From assembly GCA_017940105.1 (NCBI GenBank), contig JAGAZG010000230.1:1-18534 (forward strand): DNA of 18,534 nt, in the 5' to 3' direction. The DNA comes from Mailhella sp. Lineage in GTDB: Bacteria > Desulfobacterota > Desulfovibrionia > Desulfovibrionales > Desulfovibrionaceae. Below, piece after piece: positions 6,661 to 14,747 of this stretch. How positions within the stretch are numbered: the first letter of the stretch is position 1; each line of letters opens with the position of its first letter. The position numbers and the translations under genes are program-made. Under the pieces are notes generated by a model, which was not told the DNA's origin, made no database searches, and saw only the letters and a list, made by a program, of their open reading frames with translations.

Positions 6661-7116
6661 ATGGCAAACAGAGGCAACATACTGCTCGGGGGCATTTTTC
6701 TGGCCATAGGCCTCATACTGCTCAAGGTAGCCTATGAACCGCACGAAATGCTCTTTGCCGACCCCAATGCGCTGCACATCATGACCTACCCGAAAATCCT
6801 CATTTACATCTGGATCATCGGCAGCGTCTTTTACGCCTTCGGCAAGAAGGACTGCTCTACCTGGGACGACTTCAAAAAGTCCAAATTCCAGCTGCTCAAG
6901 GTGCTGTTATGCATCGCCTTCTACGCCATCACCTTCGAGTACCTTGGGCTGTTCATCAGCACGCTGCTCTTTCTGCTCGTCTTTTTCTGGGTGATGAATT
7001 ACAGGAACAGGCTCACCGTGCCCGTGGCGCTGCTCTGCGCCTCCATCACATGGATAAGCTTTGAAAAGCTGCTCGGCATACCCATGCCCAGGCCGTTCTT
7101 TCTTGACCTTTTCTAG
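6661..7116 (+). CDS. tctB: TctB-like small membrane subunit of a tripartite tricarboxylate transporter
   Basis: The protein has 151 residues and starts at ATG 6661 behind GGAGGA. It has four hydrophobic segments (about 9-26, 42-60, 77-96 and 99-145 in two parts) in the arrangement of the TctB/DUF1468 family. The segment LGLFISTLLFLLVFFWVMNYRN and the end GIPMPRPFFLDLF are typical. TctB is the small, poorly conserved inner-membrane partner of TctA in TTT carriers, which are driven by ion gradients and use a periplasmic binding protein. The tctA gene follows after 11 bp. The family is clear from topology and neighbours; the substrate is unknown. Confidence 0.85.
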   Translation: MANRGNILLGGIFLAIGLILLKVAYEPHEMLFADPNALHIMTYPKILIYIWIIGSVFYAFGKKDCSTWDDFKKSKFQLLKVLLCIAFYAITFEYLGLFISTLLFLLVFFWVMNYRNRLTVPVALLCASITWISFEKLLGIPMPRPFFLDLF

Positions 7117-7127
7117 CGGGGCAGACC

Positions 7128-8651
7128 ATGCTTAATGATATCTTGCACGCGTTCGGAACCATCGCAGACCCGATGTGCCTTTCCATGCTTGTTTTCGGCG
7201 TCATTTTCGGCACTGTCATAGGAGCTCTGCCCGGGCTCGGCACGGCTGTGGCCATCACCATCTGCATACCTTTCACGCTTAAAATGGGCAGCGGTCCGGC
7301 CATTGCCCTGCTGCTTGGCGTATACGCCTCTTCCATATACGGGGGCAGCATCTCCGCCGTTCTGCTCAACACGCCCGGCACGCCGCAGTCGGCATGCACA
7401 GGCATGGAAGGCTATCCCATGGCACGGGCCGGCAAAGCCCGCGAGGCGCTCGGCTGGGTGACCATGTCTTCGGTGATGGGCGGGCTCATCTCCTGCGCCG
7501 TTCTGGTTGTCGCCGCGCCTTCGCTGGCCGCCCTCTCCGTCAAATACGGAGGCCCCCTCGAAATATGCGCCCTCATCTGCATGGGCCTCGCCTGCATCAC
7601 CAGCCTTTCTGAAGGCAGCCATGTCAAGGGCATACTCATGGGCGTGGCGGGGCTTTTTCTCGCCACCATCGGCAACGACCCGCAAACAGGGGAGATGCGC
7701 TTCACCTTTGGCAGTCAGAACCTTATCTCGGGCATAGACCTCATGCCTGTTGTGGTGGGCGTCTTCCCGCTGGCAGAGCTCTTCTTTCGCGTTTACGAAT
7801 CCTTTGCGCAAAAGGCCCCCAAGGCCATACAATGCTCGGGCATGAAGCTGCCTTCCTGGTCAGACTGGAAGGTCAAGGGCCGCATCACAAACCTTCTGCG
7901 CTCATCCCTCATGGGCTGCGGACTGGGCATTCTGCCCGGCACGGGCGCCACGGCGGCAACCTTCATAGCCTATTCTTCGGCAAAGCGCATATCGCCAAAC
8001 GGCAAAAACTTCGGCAAGGGCGAACCCGACGGCCTGATCGCGGCAGAATCTTCCACCAACGCGGTGTCCGGCGGCGCGCTGGTGCCCACGCTGGCCATGG
8101 GCATCCCCGGCGAACCGGTCATGGCGCTCATGCTGGCCACCCTCACCCTGCACGGCATCACCCCGGGCGTGCGCCTCATGGCCGACAACCCCGACATCGT
8201 CTACGCAACCTTCATCCTGCTGATCATGGCAAACCTTTCGCTGATTCCGGCGGCATGGTTCTGCATCCGCGGCTTCGGCAAGATCATCGCCTTCCCCACG
8301 GCCATACTGCTCGGCCTCATTGTCATTTGCTCGCTCATCGGCGTCTACCTGCCCCGCGGCAACATGTTTGACGTGTGGATGACCCTCGCCATCGGCGTCG
8401 TGGCCTTTTTCATGCGCATCACAAGCTTTCCCGTCGCACCGCTGCTCATCGGCTACGTGCTCAGCAACCAGCTGGAATACCGCATGAGCCAGGTCTGCAT
8501 CTATCTTGGCGGCGGCTCCCTGCTTGACTATACCCTCGACCACCCCGTGGCCATCGCGCTTTTTGTCGTCGCTATCATACTGCTCGTCCTGCCCTTCTTC
8601 AGAAAGGACAGCTCCGACTGGGAATGCCGGACAGACATCGACGTCATGTAA
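7128..8651 (+). CDS. tctA: TctA-family large membrane subunit of a tripartite tricarboxylate transporter
   Basis: This 507-residue, very hydrophobic protein has about a dozen membrane segments, the normal size of TctA. The family's signature repeats are plain: GTVIGALPGLGTAVAI near the N-terminus, YGGSISAVLLNTPGTP around residue 70, and the pseudo-symmetric second copy GCGLGILPGTGATAATFIAY followed by VPTLAMGIPGEPVMALML in the second half. These loops line the translocation path. It is the permease that receives solute from the TctC protein encoded immediately downstream. Relatives carry citrate, tartrate, aromatic acids and other organic anions; nothing in this sequence fixes the substrate. 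Codon use matches its neighbours, and no frameshift is seen. Confidence 0.95.
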   Translation: MLNDILHAFGTIADPMCLSMLVFGVIFGTVIGALPGLGTAVAITICIPFTLKMGSGPAIALLLGVYASSIYGGSISAVLLNTPGTPQSACTGMEGYPMARAGKAREALGWVTMSSVMGGLISCAVLVVAAPSLAALSVKYGGPLEICALICMGLACITSLSEGSHVKGILMGVAGLFLATIGNDPQTGEMRFTFGSQNLISGIDLMPVVVGVFPLAELFFRVYESFAQKAPKAIQCSGMKLPSWSDWKVKGRITNLLRSSLMGCGLGILPGTGATAATFIAYSSAKRISPNGKNFGKGEPDGLIAAESSTNAVSGGALVPTLAMGIPGEPVMALMLATLTLHGITPGVRLMADNPDIVYATFILLIMANLSLIPAAWFCIRGFGKIIAFPTAILLGLIVICSLIGVYLPRGNMFDVWMTLAIGVVAFFMRITSFPVAPLLIGYVLSNQLEYRMSQVCIYLGGGSLLDYTLDHPVAIALFVVAIILLVLPFFRKDSSDWECRTDIDVM

Positions 8652-8696
8652 CCATTCCGCCCATCCGGGACGGATACAACCAATAAGGAGTATAAC

Positions 8697-9653
8697 ATGC
8701 TCAAACAGTTCATCGCAGGCCTTGCCATTGCAGCCGCAGCCATCGCCCCCGGCTTTACGCAGAAAGCCGTGGCCGCCGACTACCCCGACCGCCCCATCAC
8801 CGTCATCGTGCCCTTTGGCGCAGGCGGCGAAGCCGACCTGATCGGCCGCATCCTTTCCAACGAAATGTCCAAGCTGCTCGGCCAGAACATCGCCGTGCAG
8901 AACGTTGTGGGCGCCGCCGGCATGAACGGCATGAGCGCCGTCATGCAGGCCAAGGGCGACGGCTATACCCTTGGCTTCTGCCCCAGCGCCCCGCTTGCCA
9001 TACATCCCCATATGCGCAAGCTCCCCTATAACGCCGACACCTTCAGCATCATCGGCCGCGCCGTCAATGCGCCCTACTTCATCGTGACCCCGAAGAGCGC
9101 TCCATGGAACAATTCCGCTGAACTTGCCGCCGCCGTCAAGGCCGACCCCTCCAAGTTCTTCTGGGCTTCCGCCGGCGCCGGATCCGTGCCCTTCCTCGCC
9201 GAACTCGCCTACTTCCAGCAGTACGGCATGCCCTCCGGCAACCATGTGCCCTTCAACGGCGACGCCGATGCCTTCCAGGCTCTGGCTGGCAACCGCGCCC
9301 AGCTGTATGCCACCACCGCCGGCACCATCAAGAATTTTGAAGTCAAGCCCCTGGTCGTCCTCAACGCCGACCGCGACCCGGCCTACCCCGACTGCCCCAC
9401 CGCCAAGGAAGAAGGCAAGAATCTGCTCATCAGCCAGTGGTTCTGCCTGTTCGGACCCAAGTCCCTGCCCGCAGACGTTGTTGCCAAGCTGAGCGATGCC
9501 ATGGCCAAGGCCTGCGCTTCCCCGGAATTTTCTGACGCCCTCGGCAAGCTCGGCCTTAAGCCCGGCTACCTGAACAGCGCGGACACCATGGCTTTCATCC
9601 AGAAAGAATCTGCCCGCAACGCCGAGCTTCTTAAGGCTCTTGCCGGCAAATAA
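8697..9653 (+). CDS. tctC: TctC-family periplasmic substrate-binding protein
   Basis: The protein has 318 residues and starts at ATG 8697 after AAGGAG. A signal peptide covers about residues 1-26, with likely cleavage at AVA before ADYPDRP. The mature start YPDRPITVIVPFGAGGEADLIGR is the TctC/Bug hallmark and includes the glycine-rich loop that binds carboxylates. Later family landmarks are VVGAAGMNGMSAVMQAKGDGYTLGF and the C-terminal VVAKLSDAMAKACASPEF. It captures the solute in the periplasm and delivers it to TctAB. It lies 45 bp after tctA and 30 bp before the hydrolase gene. Having tctC last, after B and A, differs from the common C-B-A order. The ligand is unknown, but the hydrolase downstream hints at an esterified anion. 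Confidence 0.95.
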   Translation: MLKQFIAGLAIAAAAIAPGFTQKAVAADYPDRPITVIVPFGAGGEADLIGRILSNEMSKLLGQNIAVQNVVGAAGMNGMSAVMQAKGDGYTLGFCPSAPLAIHPHMRKLPYNADTFSIIGRAVNAPYFIVTPKSAPWNNSAELAAAVKADPSKFFWASAGAGSVPFLAELAYFQQYGMPSGNHVPFNGDADAFQALAGNRAQLYATTAGTIKNFEVKPLVVLNADRDPAYPDCPTAKEEGKNLLISQWFCLFGPKSLPADVVAKLSDAMAKACASPEFSDALGKLGLKPGYLNSADTMAFIQKESARNAELLKALAGK

Positions 9654-9683
9654 GCCCATTAACCTTCAAAGGATCGTATACAC

Positions 9684-11267
9684 ATGCGCGAGATAAAAAA
9701 CGCCATTGTCGTGATGTGCGACACCATGCAGTTCAACTACCTTGGCTGCTATGGCAACTCCTGGATCAAGACCCCGAACATCGACCGCTTTGCAGCGGAA
9801 GGCACGCTGTTTGAGAACTGCTACACAGAAGGCCTGCCCACCGTGCCCTGCCGCCGCGCCATGCTCACCGGCCGCTACACCCTGCCTGTGAAAGGCTGGT
9901 CGCAGCTTGACATCGACGACACCACCATTGCCGACCTCTGCTGGGGACAGCCCATTGAATCCTACCTGATTTATGACGCCGGCCCCTGGCGCCTGCCGAA
10001 GTTCGGTTACGCACGCGGCTTTGACAGGGTCTTCTTCCTGCACGGTCACGAAACCGACCACCAGTATTATGCGCAGGACGACCTCAATCCCCTGTTCCAT
10101 GCAGAGGACTACGTTGAACAGCACGTTATCGACAAGGCAGACGAAGTGCTCGGCGAAAACGTCGTGCGCCCCCTGCTCAACCAGATCGAATGCCACCTGA
10201 AGGAACGCCAGTACTGGAAGTCCGATGAAGACCAGCATGCCGCCCACATCTTCAAGGAAGCGGCCAAATACCTTGCCGGCGTGGACAAGACCAAGTCTTT
10301 CTTCATGTGGATCGACTGCTTTGACCCGCATGAACCATGGGACGCCCCGTCCGTGTACGATCCCGACAAAAAGTGCATGTACGATCCTGACTACCAGGGC
10401 AAAGACATGTTCCTGCCCATCCAGGCGCACGTCGACGGCATGTACACCGACGAAGAGTTGCACCACATCCGCATGCTCTATGCAGAAAAGCTCACCAACG
10501 TGGACAAGTGGTTCGGCTATCTGACCGCCGCCATCCATGATCTTGGCCTTGAAAGCAACACCATGGTCATGCTGGTTTCTGACCATGGATCTCCCATGGG
10601 CAAGGGCGAACACGGCCACGGCATCATGCGCAAGTGCCGCCCGTGGCCCTATGAAGAACTGGCCCACGCACCCATGATCGTGCGCGGCCCGGGCCTACCC
10701 CGCGGCAAGCGCGTAAAGAGCTTTGTGCAGTCCTGCGACGTGGCCCCCACCGTGCTTGACTGGCTCGGGCTCGGCGTTCATCCTTCCATGCAGGGCAAGA
10801 CGCTCCTGCCGCTTATCCGCGGCGAAGTGGAAAAAGTGCGCGATTACGCCATTGCCGGCTACTTCCGCTATTCCTGGTCCATCATCACCGAAGACTGGTC
10901 GTTCATCCACTGGCTCAAGGACGACGAAAAGTCTGTGGCCGACGCCCGCTTTGGCATTTACGGCCAGGATCTTGCGGCCTCCACGGCGCATCTTCGCCAG
11001 CTTGCCAAGGCCAACGAAGTGGAAGACCGCGACACGGCCTTCTACAACAAGGCCTGGGAAGCCCAGCAGAAAATGGCTTCCATCGACGGAGCGGCCCAGT
11101 GGACCTGCACGGCTGCCGCTTCCACCGAAGTTCCGGAGCGCGATGAACTCTACGACCGCAAGAACGACCCGTTCCAGCTGCACAACATCGCCCATGAGCA
11201 CAAGGATGTCGCCATGAGGCTGCTCGACGAACTCAATATCTTCATGGAAGACCTGAGAAATTCGTAA
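9684..11267 (+). CDS. Cytoplasmic sulfatase-like hydrolase (alkaline phosphatase superfamily) with Thr at the nucleophile position
   Basis: The protein has 527 residues and no signal peptide. The sulfatase fold is evident from LGCYGNSWIKTPNIDRFAAEGTLFENCY (20-47), a metal-site aspartate Asp13, DPHEPW (214-219), VSDHGSPMGKGEHGHG with Asp300/His301, and the C-terminal ELYDRKNDPFQLHNIA. The active-site stretch reads T53-V-P-C-R-R-A-M-L-T-G-R. In classical sulfatases the first position is Cys or Ser, which is oxidised to formylglycine (C/S-x-P-x-R). Here it is threonine, so formylglycine cannot form. Thr nucleophiles occur in phosphodiesterase and phosphonate-hydrolase branches of the superfamily, so the substrate may be a phosphate ester or other ester rather than a sulfate. 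Co-transcription with the tct genes suggests it acts on the imported compound. Confidence 0.88.
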   Translation: MREIKNAIVVMCDTMQFNYLGCYGNSWIKTPNIDRFAAEGTLFENCYTEGLPTVPCRRAMLTGRYTLPVKGWSQLDIDDTTIADLCWGQPIESYLIYDAGPWRLPKFGYARGFDRVFFLHGHETDHQYYAQDDLNPLFHAEDYVEQHVIDKADEVLGENVVRPLLNQIECHLKERQYWKSDEDQHAAHIFKEAAKYLAGVDKTKSFFMWIDCFDPHEPWDAPSVYDPDKKCMYDPDYQGKDMFLPIQAHVDGMYTDEELHHIRMLYAEKLTNVDKWFGYLTAAIHDLGLESNTMVMLVSDHGSPMGKGEHGHGIMRKCRPWPYEELAHAPMIVRGPGLPRGKRVKSFVQSCDVAPTVLDWLGLGVHPSMQGKTLLPLIRGEVEKVRDYAIAGYFRYSWSIITEDWSFIHWLKDDEKSVADARFGIYGQDLAASTAHLRQLAKANEVEDRDTAFYNKAWEAQQKMASIDGAAQWTCTAAASTEVPERDELYDRKNDPFQLHNIAHEHKDVAMRLLDELNIFMEDLRNS

Positions 11268-11296
11268 GCAATTGCCGTTCAGATGAAACGACAAAC

Positions 11297-11325
11297 GGGG
11301 GGAGTTCGCTCCCCCCTGATATTTT
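11297..11325 (+). terminator. UUCG-loop hairpin after the hydrolase gene
   Basis: An 8-bp stem (ggggggag / ctcccccc, 11297-11316) with a UUCG loop is followed by tgatatttt. The U-rich tail is short, so termination may be partial and leave some read-through into the DMT transporter gene 30 bp later. It closes the ttt-type operon. Confidence 0.65.
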
Positions 11326-11345
11326 GAAAAGCTTTTGGGGACCAC

Positions 11346-12260
11346 ATGCAAAACCAGAGCAAGGCCTTTCTCTTTGCCGGCCTGACCATGCTTTCATGGT
11401 CCACGGTTTCAACAGCGTACAAGGTTGCGCTGGAATCGCTCAGCACCATGCAGCTCATTTACGTCTGCATGGCGGCCGCAGCTCTCTTTTTGCTGGTCGT
11501 CATGGCTGTTGCAGGCCGGCTCCGCGACTTTTTGGCGCTCAGGCCAGGCCAGGTCGGCACAGGCATGCTGCTGGGCGTCACGCTCTATTTGTATTTCGCA
11601 TTTCTTTTCGCCGGCTACGACCGCCTGCCTGCGCAGATAGCCCAGCCCGTCAACTACACATGGTCCCTGGTATTTGCGCTGCTCGCCGCATGGCAAATGA
11701 AGCAGAGGCTGAGCAAAAAAGAGCTTTTCTGGATGCTCGTCGCCTACTCAGGGGTAGTCGTCATATCATCGGGAGCTTCGGGCACCCTCGGTCCGCTGAG
11801 TCCTCTTGGATTGGCCTGCGTTGCCGCAAGCACCGTAATTTTTGCCGTGTACTGGCTCATCAACGCTAATAACGACATGCCCTCGCAGACCGGGCTTATT
11901 CTCTGCTTTGCAACAAGTTTTGCGCTCGCCGCATGCACCATGGCCATTAAGGGCGAAAGCTTTGTCCTGCCGCTGCGCCCCGTGCTTGCCGGCGCGTATG
12001 TCGGCCTGTTTGACCTGGCCGTGCCGTATATCCTGTGGGGCCTTGCCATACGGCTTTCAAGCTCGGTTGCGCGAATATCCACCATACCCTTTCTTGGCCC
12101 TTTTCTCGGGCTCGTATGGATACACCTCGTGCTCCATGAGCCCATTGCCTGGACCACCGTGCCGGGACTCATGCTCATAGCCGGCGGCACGCTGATGCAG
12201 CAAAAGGCCGCCGCAGGCAGAAAAGATGCCGGTGCAGGTTCCAGCAACCAGGCCGCATAG
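11346..12260 (+). CDS. DMT-superfamily (EamA) transporter
   Basis: This 304-residue inner-membrane protein has ten hydrophobic segments in two EamA repeats. It begins with the typical LFAGLTMLSWSTVSTAYKVAL, has the PAQIAQPVNYTWSLVFALLAAW segment at the end of the first repeat, and ends with ARISTIPFLGPFLGLVWIHLVLHEP...GGTLMQQ. EamA carriers mostly export amino acids or related metabolites. ATG 11346 follows a GGGGA site. The gene starts shortly after a hairpin that closes the hydrolase gene, and the next transporter gene begins 10 bp beyond its stop, so these two form a pair. The substrate cannot be read from sequence. Confidence 0.88.
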   Translation: MQNQSKAFLFAGLTMLSWSTVSTAYKVALESLSTMQLIYVCMAAAALFLLVVMAVAGRLRDFLALRPGQVGTGMLLGVTLYLYFAFLFAGYDRLPAQIAQPVNYTWSLVFALLAAWQMKQRLSKKELFWMLVAYSGVVVISSGASGTLGPLSPLGLACVAASTVIFAVYWLINANNDMPSQTGLILCFATSFALAACTMAIKGESFVLPLRPVLAGAYVGLFDLAVPYILWGLAIRLSSSVARISTIPFLGPFLGLVWIHLVLHEPIAWTTVPGLMLIAGGTLMQQKAAAGRKDAGAGSSNQAA

Positions 12261-12270
12261 GTCGGCTGCC

Positions 12271-13239
12271 ATGCATCTTTATCATGCCCGCCATCATTTC
12301 CATCTGCCCTTTCAGCCGGCAAGCCCAAGCGCCAGGGCCACGCTTGCAGGGCTGACGGCTCCCCTGTTCTGGGGCATGTCCGTAGGGCTTGTACGCAGCA
12401 TCACTTCTGAATTTCAGGCCGGGGCCGGACTGACGCTGCTCTATGCCTCCGCATTCATCTTTCTCTTGTTTTTCATGGGCTGGCCGCGGCTGAGCGGATA
12501 TCCAAAAAAATACCTGTTCTTCGGCATGCCCTTTGCCAACGTCAGCACGGTTTGCTACAGCTTTTCCCTGTATTTTTCGCAAGGCGGGCGTCAAACAGTG
12601 GAAGTGGGCATGGTCAACTATCTGTGGCCCTGCCTGATCGTGCTTTTTGCCGTTGCCTTCAACGGCCAAAAAGCACGCTGGTGGATGCTGCCGGGCGTGC
12701 TCATAAGCTTTTGCGGCATCATGCTGGTTCTTGGCGGATCAGGCATTTCACCGGCAGAAATAATGCGGCATGTCATGGATAATCCGGCAAGCTATCTGCT
12801 TGCCCTGGCCGGAGCCATCGCATGGGCCGCCTACTCCAATTTTACGCAGGCCTGGGCTAACGGCCACAATCCCACCCTGATCATCTTTGCCATAGACATC
12901 GTTTTATTCTCCCTGCTTTGGGCCGGCGGTTCAGGCGATATTGCACAGGCCACGGGGCACGGCTGGATCAGCCTGGCCCTGGGCGCGGTGGCCATTGGCA
13001 CGCCCTATGCGGCATGGACGTACGGCGCAGCCAAAGGCAATATAACGCTCCTGGCCATAGGATCCTATTTCACTCCCGTGCTTTCATGCCTTTTCGCCTC
13101 CTGGTGGCTTGGCGCCGCCCTCAGCGCCGACTTCTGGAAAGGCGTCGCCCTTGTCGTTGCCGGTTCCCTGCTCTGCTGGAGCTCAACCATGAACTTCAGT
13201 AAAGCGGCATCTGAGCCGGAGAACGATTCTGATCGGTAA
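12271..13239 (+). CDS. yddG: YddG-like aromatic amino-acid exporter, DMT superfamily
   Basis: With start ATG 12271 (10 bp after the preceding stop) the protein has 322 residues; an in-frame ATG at 12226 would overlap the preceding gene. The match to YddG is strong: ATLAGLTAPLFWGMSVGLVR near the N-terminus, VEVGMVNYLWPCLIVLFAV and FNGQKARWW in the middle, GTPYAAWTYGAAKGN, and LAIGSYFTPVLSCLFASW with LVVAGSLLCW at the end. Ten membrane segments are expected. E. coli YddG exports phenylalanine, tyrosine, tryptophan and some analogues. The ribosome site is weak (TAGGTCGG), which suggests translational coupling to the upstream EamA gene. Paired DMT genes can form two-subunit carriers, but these two differ enough that independent function is as likely. 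Confidence 0.85.
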   Translation: MHLYHARHHFHLPFQPASPSARATLAGLTAPLFWGMSVGLVRSITSEFQAGAGLTLLYASAFIFLLFFMGWPRLSGYPKKYLFFGMPFANVSTVCYSFSLYFSQGGRQTVEVGMVNYLWPCLIVLFAVAFNGQKARWWMLPGVLISFCGIMLVLGGSGISPAEIMRHVMDNPASYLLALAGAIAWAAYSNFTQAWANGHNPTLIIFAIDIVLFSLLWAGGSGDIAQATGHGWISLALGAVAIGTPYAAWTYGAAKGNITLLAIGSYFTPVLSCLFASWWLGAALSADFWKGVALVVAGSLLCWSSTMNFSKAASEPENDSDR

Positions 13240-13403
13240 AAATTTCCCTAAAAAACGCTTCCCATGCAAAAAATGGCTTGACGTTCTTTTCTTCACATGG
13301 TTCCCTCGGGCTAGCCGCCTGACTGCGGCCTGCATGTTTAACACGCGCCCGGACCGCCGTGCGCACAGGCAGGATTGCTGCCTGCAAGCCTTCAGGAAAC
13401 GAC
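13240..13403 (+). promoter_or_regulatory. Leader and possible promoter of sstT
   Basis: The 164-bp gap between the YddG-like gene and sstT contains TTGACG (13278-13283), a good -35 match. The element 17 bp later (TTCCCT) is a poor -10, so the promoter is tentative. No clear terminator for the transporter pair and no riboswitch fold were recognised. Just before the sstT start there is an AGGAAA ribosome site. Confidence 0.3.
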
Positions 13404-14663
13404 ATGGGTTTTTCACATTCTTTTAAAAAGGCCGTCGCCGCATATAACAGCGTCAGCCTGATCGTCCGCATCGTCATCGGCATCATTGCCGGCACCATTT
13501 TCGCATTTGCCGCGCCAGGCGCAACATGGATCGGGGCTTTCGGCGAAATCTTTGTAGGCGCATTGAAGGCCGTCGCGCCCTTTCTTGTCTTTGTTCTTGT
13601 CACCAGCGCGCTTTGCCAGGGCAATTCCACGCTGGACAAGCGCTTCAGCACGGTAATTTTCTTTTATCTTGCAACGACCATCATCGCTTCGGTCACCTCT
13701 GTGCTGGCCAGCATGATCTTTCCGCAGACATTGGCCCTCAACGTGAGCGCGGCAAACGGTTCCGCCCCGTCCGGCATTGCCGAAGTCTTGCACTCGCTGC
13801 TCAGGGACATGATCGCCAACCCGCTTACCCTGCTCATTAACGGAAAATACATCGGCATATTGTTCTGGGCCATCGTGTTTGGCTTTGCCCTCAAGCATAC
13901 CGCCTCTGAGAGCACGAAAAACATGCTTGGCAATGTTTCTGACGCCACGTCCCAGGTCGTGCGCTGGATCATTAACTGCGCGCCTTTCGGCATCATGGGC
14001 CTGGTGTTCGATTCCGTTTCTTCCTACGGCGTGGAAATATTCACCACCTACGGCAAGCTGGTTCTCCTGCTTGTCGGCTGCATGCTTTTCATCGCCCTTG
14101 TTGTCAACCCGCTCATCGCGGGCATGGCACTGCGCCGCAACCCATACCCTTTGGTATGGCGCTGCCTGCGCGAAAGCGGCGTCACGGCATTCTTCACCCG
14201 CAGTTCCGCAGCCAATATTCCCGTCAACATGGCCCTGTGTGAAAAGCTTGAGCTTGATAAGGAAATGTACTCTGTTTCCATTCCCCTGGGAGCAACCATC
14301 AACATGAACGGAGCTGCCGTCACCATTGCCGTAATGACGCTTGCCGCCGTGCATACGCTCAACCTGCCCGTCGACCTGCCCACAGCCCTGGTGCTGAGCG
14401 TGCTCTCTTCGATTGCGGCCTGCGGAGCGTCCGGCGTTGCCGGCGGATCGCTGCTGCTCATCCCCATGTCCTGCTCGCTGTTTGGCATTTCAAACGACGT
14501 GGCCATGCAGGTCGTGGGCGTCGGCTTTATTATCGGCGTCATACAGGACAGTGTGGAAACCGCCCTCAACTCCTCTGCAGACGCTCTGTTCACGGCAACA
14601 GCCGAGTACTGCCAGTGGCGCAAAAACGGCAGGGCCTTGCCGTCGTCTGTATTTGGCAGCTGA
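13404..14663 (+). CDS. sstT: Na+/serine-threonine symporter SstT
   Basis: From ATG 13404 (AGGAAA about 8 nt upstream) the protein has 419 residues, close to E. coli SstT. Family-defining blocks are nearly intact: VGALKAVAPFLVFVLVTSAL, NGKYIGILFWAIVFGFALKH, CLRESGVTAFFTRSSAANIPVNMALCEKL (the serine-rich re-entrant loop), YSVSIPLGATINMNGAAVTIA, and ACGASGVAGGSLLLIPMSC through QDSVETALNSSADALFTA. It is a glutamate-transporter-fold (DAACS) carrier that imports serine and threonine with sodium. In an amino-acid-fermenting or sulfate/sulfite-reducing anaerobe it would supply serine for pyruvate formation. It stands as its own unit with a terminator behind it. The identification is secure from the conserved loops. 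Confidence 0.96.
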   Translation: MGFSHSFKKAVAAYNSVSLIVRIVIGIIAGTIFAFAAPGATWIGAFGEIFVGALKAVAPFLVFVLVTSALCQGNSTLDKRFSTVIFFYLATTIIASVTSVLASMIFPQTLALNVSAANGSAPSGIAEVLHSLLRDMIANPLTLLINGKYIGILFWAIVFGFALKHTASESTKNMLGNVSDATSQVVRWIINCAPFGIMGLVFDSVSSYGVEIFTTYGKLVLLLVGCMLFIALVVNPLIAGMALRRNPYPLVWRCLRESGVTAFFTRSSAANIPVNMALCEKLELDKEMYSVSIPLGATINMNGAAVTIAVMTLAAVHTLNLPVDLPTALVLSVLSSIAACGASGVAGGSLLLIPMSCSLFGISNDVAMQVVGVGFIIGVIQDSVETALNSSADALFTATAEYCQWRKNGRALPSSVFGS

Positions 14664-14681
14664 TCGGTTCTTCACAGTAAG

Positions 14682-14743
14682 AGCATAAGGGGCCCCGCCG
14701 GCTTTTCCGGCGGAGCCCCTTATGCTTATGCTGGGAGTTTTTT
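14682..14743 (+). terminator. Long-stem Rho-independent terminator after sstT
   Basis: A 20-bp stem with a single mismatch (left arm 14682-14701 starting agcataagg, right arm 14707-14726) encloses the loop ctttt. Six T residues follow at 14738-14743, 11 nt after the stem. It lies 18 bp past the sstT stop. The U-run is only on the plus-strand side, so it mainly serves sstT. Confidence 0.75.
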
Positions 14744-14747
14744 CAGG

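Noticed and set aside
7902..9659. A 585-codon open frame on the minus strand opposite tctA and tctC
   Set aside because: It is a shadow of high-GC third-position bias: glycine/histidine/valine-rich composition, no recognisable domain, and the plus strand has two unmistakable genes.
9684..11267. Cys56 of the hydrolase as a possible formylglycine site
   Set aside because: Its context is C-R-R-A-M, which does not match the C-x-P-x-R motif needed by the formylglycine-generating enzyme; it occupies the fourth position of the motif.
13240..13403. Possible riboswitch upstream of sstT
   Set aside because: No conserved aptamer pattern or paired terminator/antiterminator could be traced by eye.
13413..14354. 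A 313-codon minus-strand open frame inside sstT
   Set aside because: SstT on the plus strand is conserved throughout; the antisense frame is compositionally a shadow.
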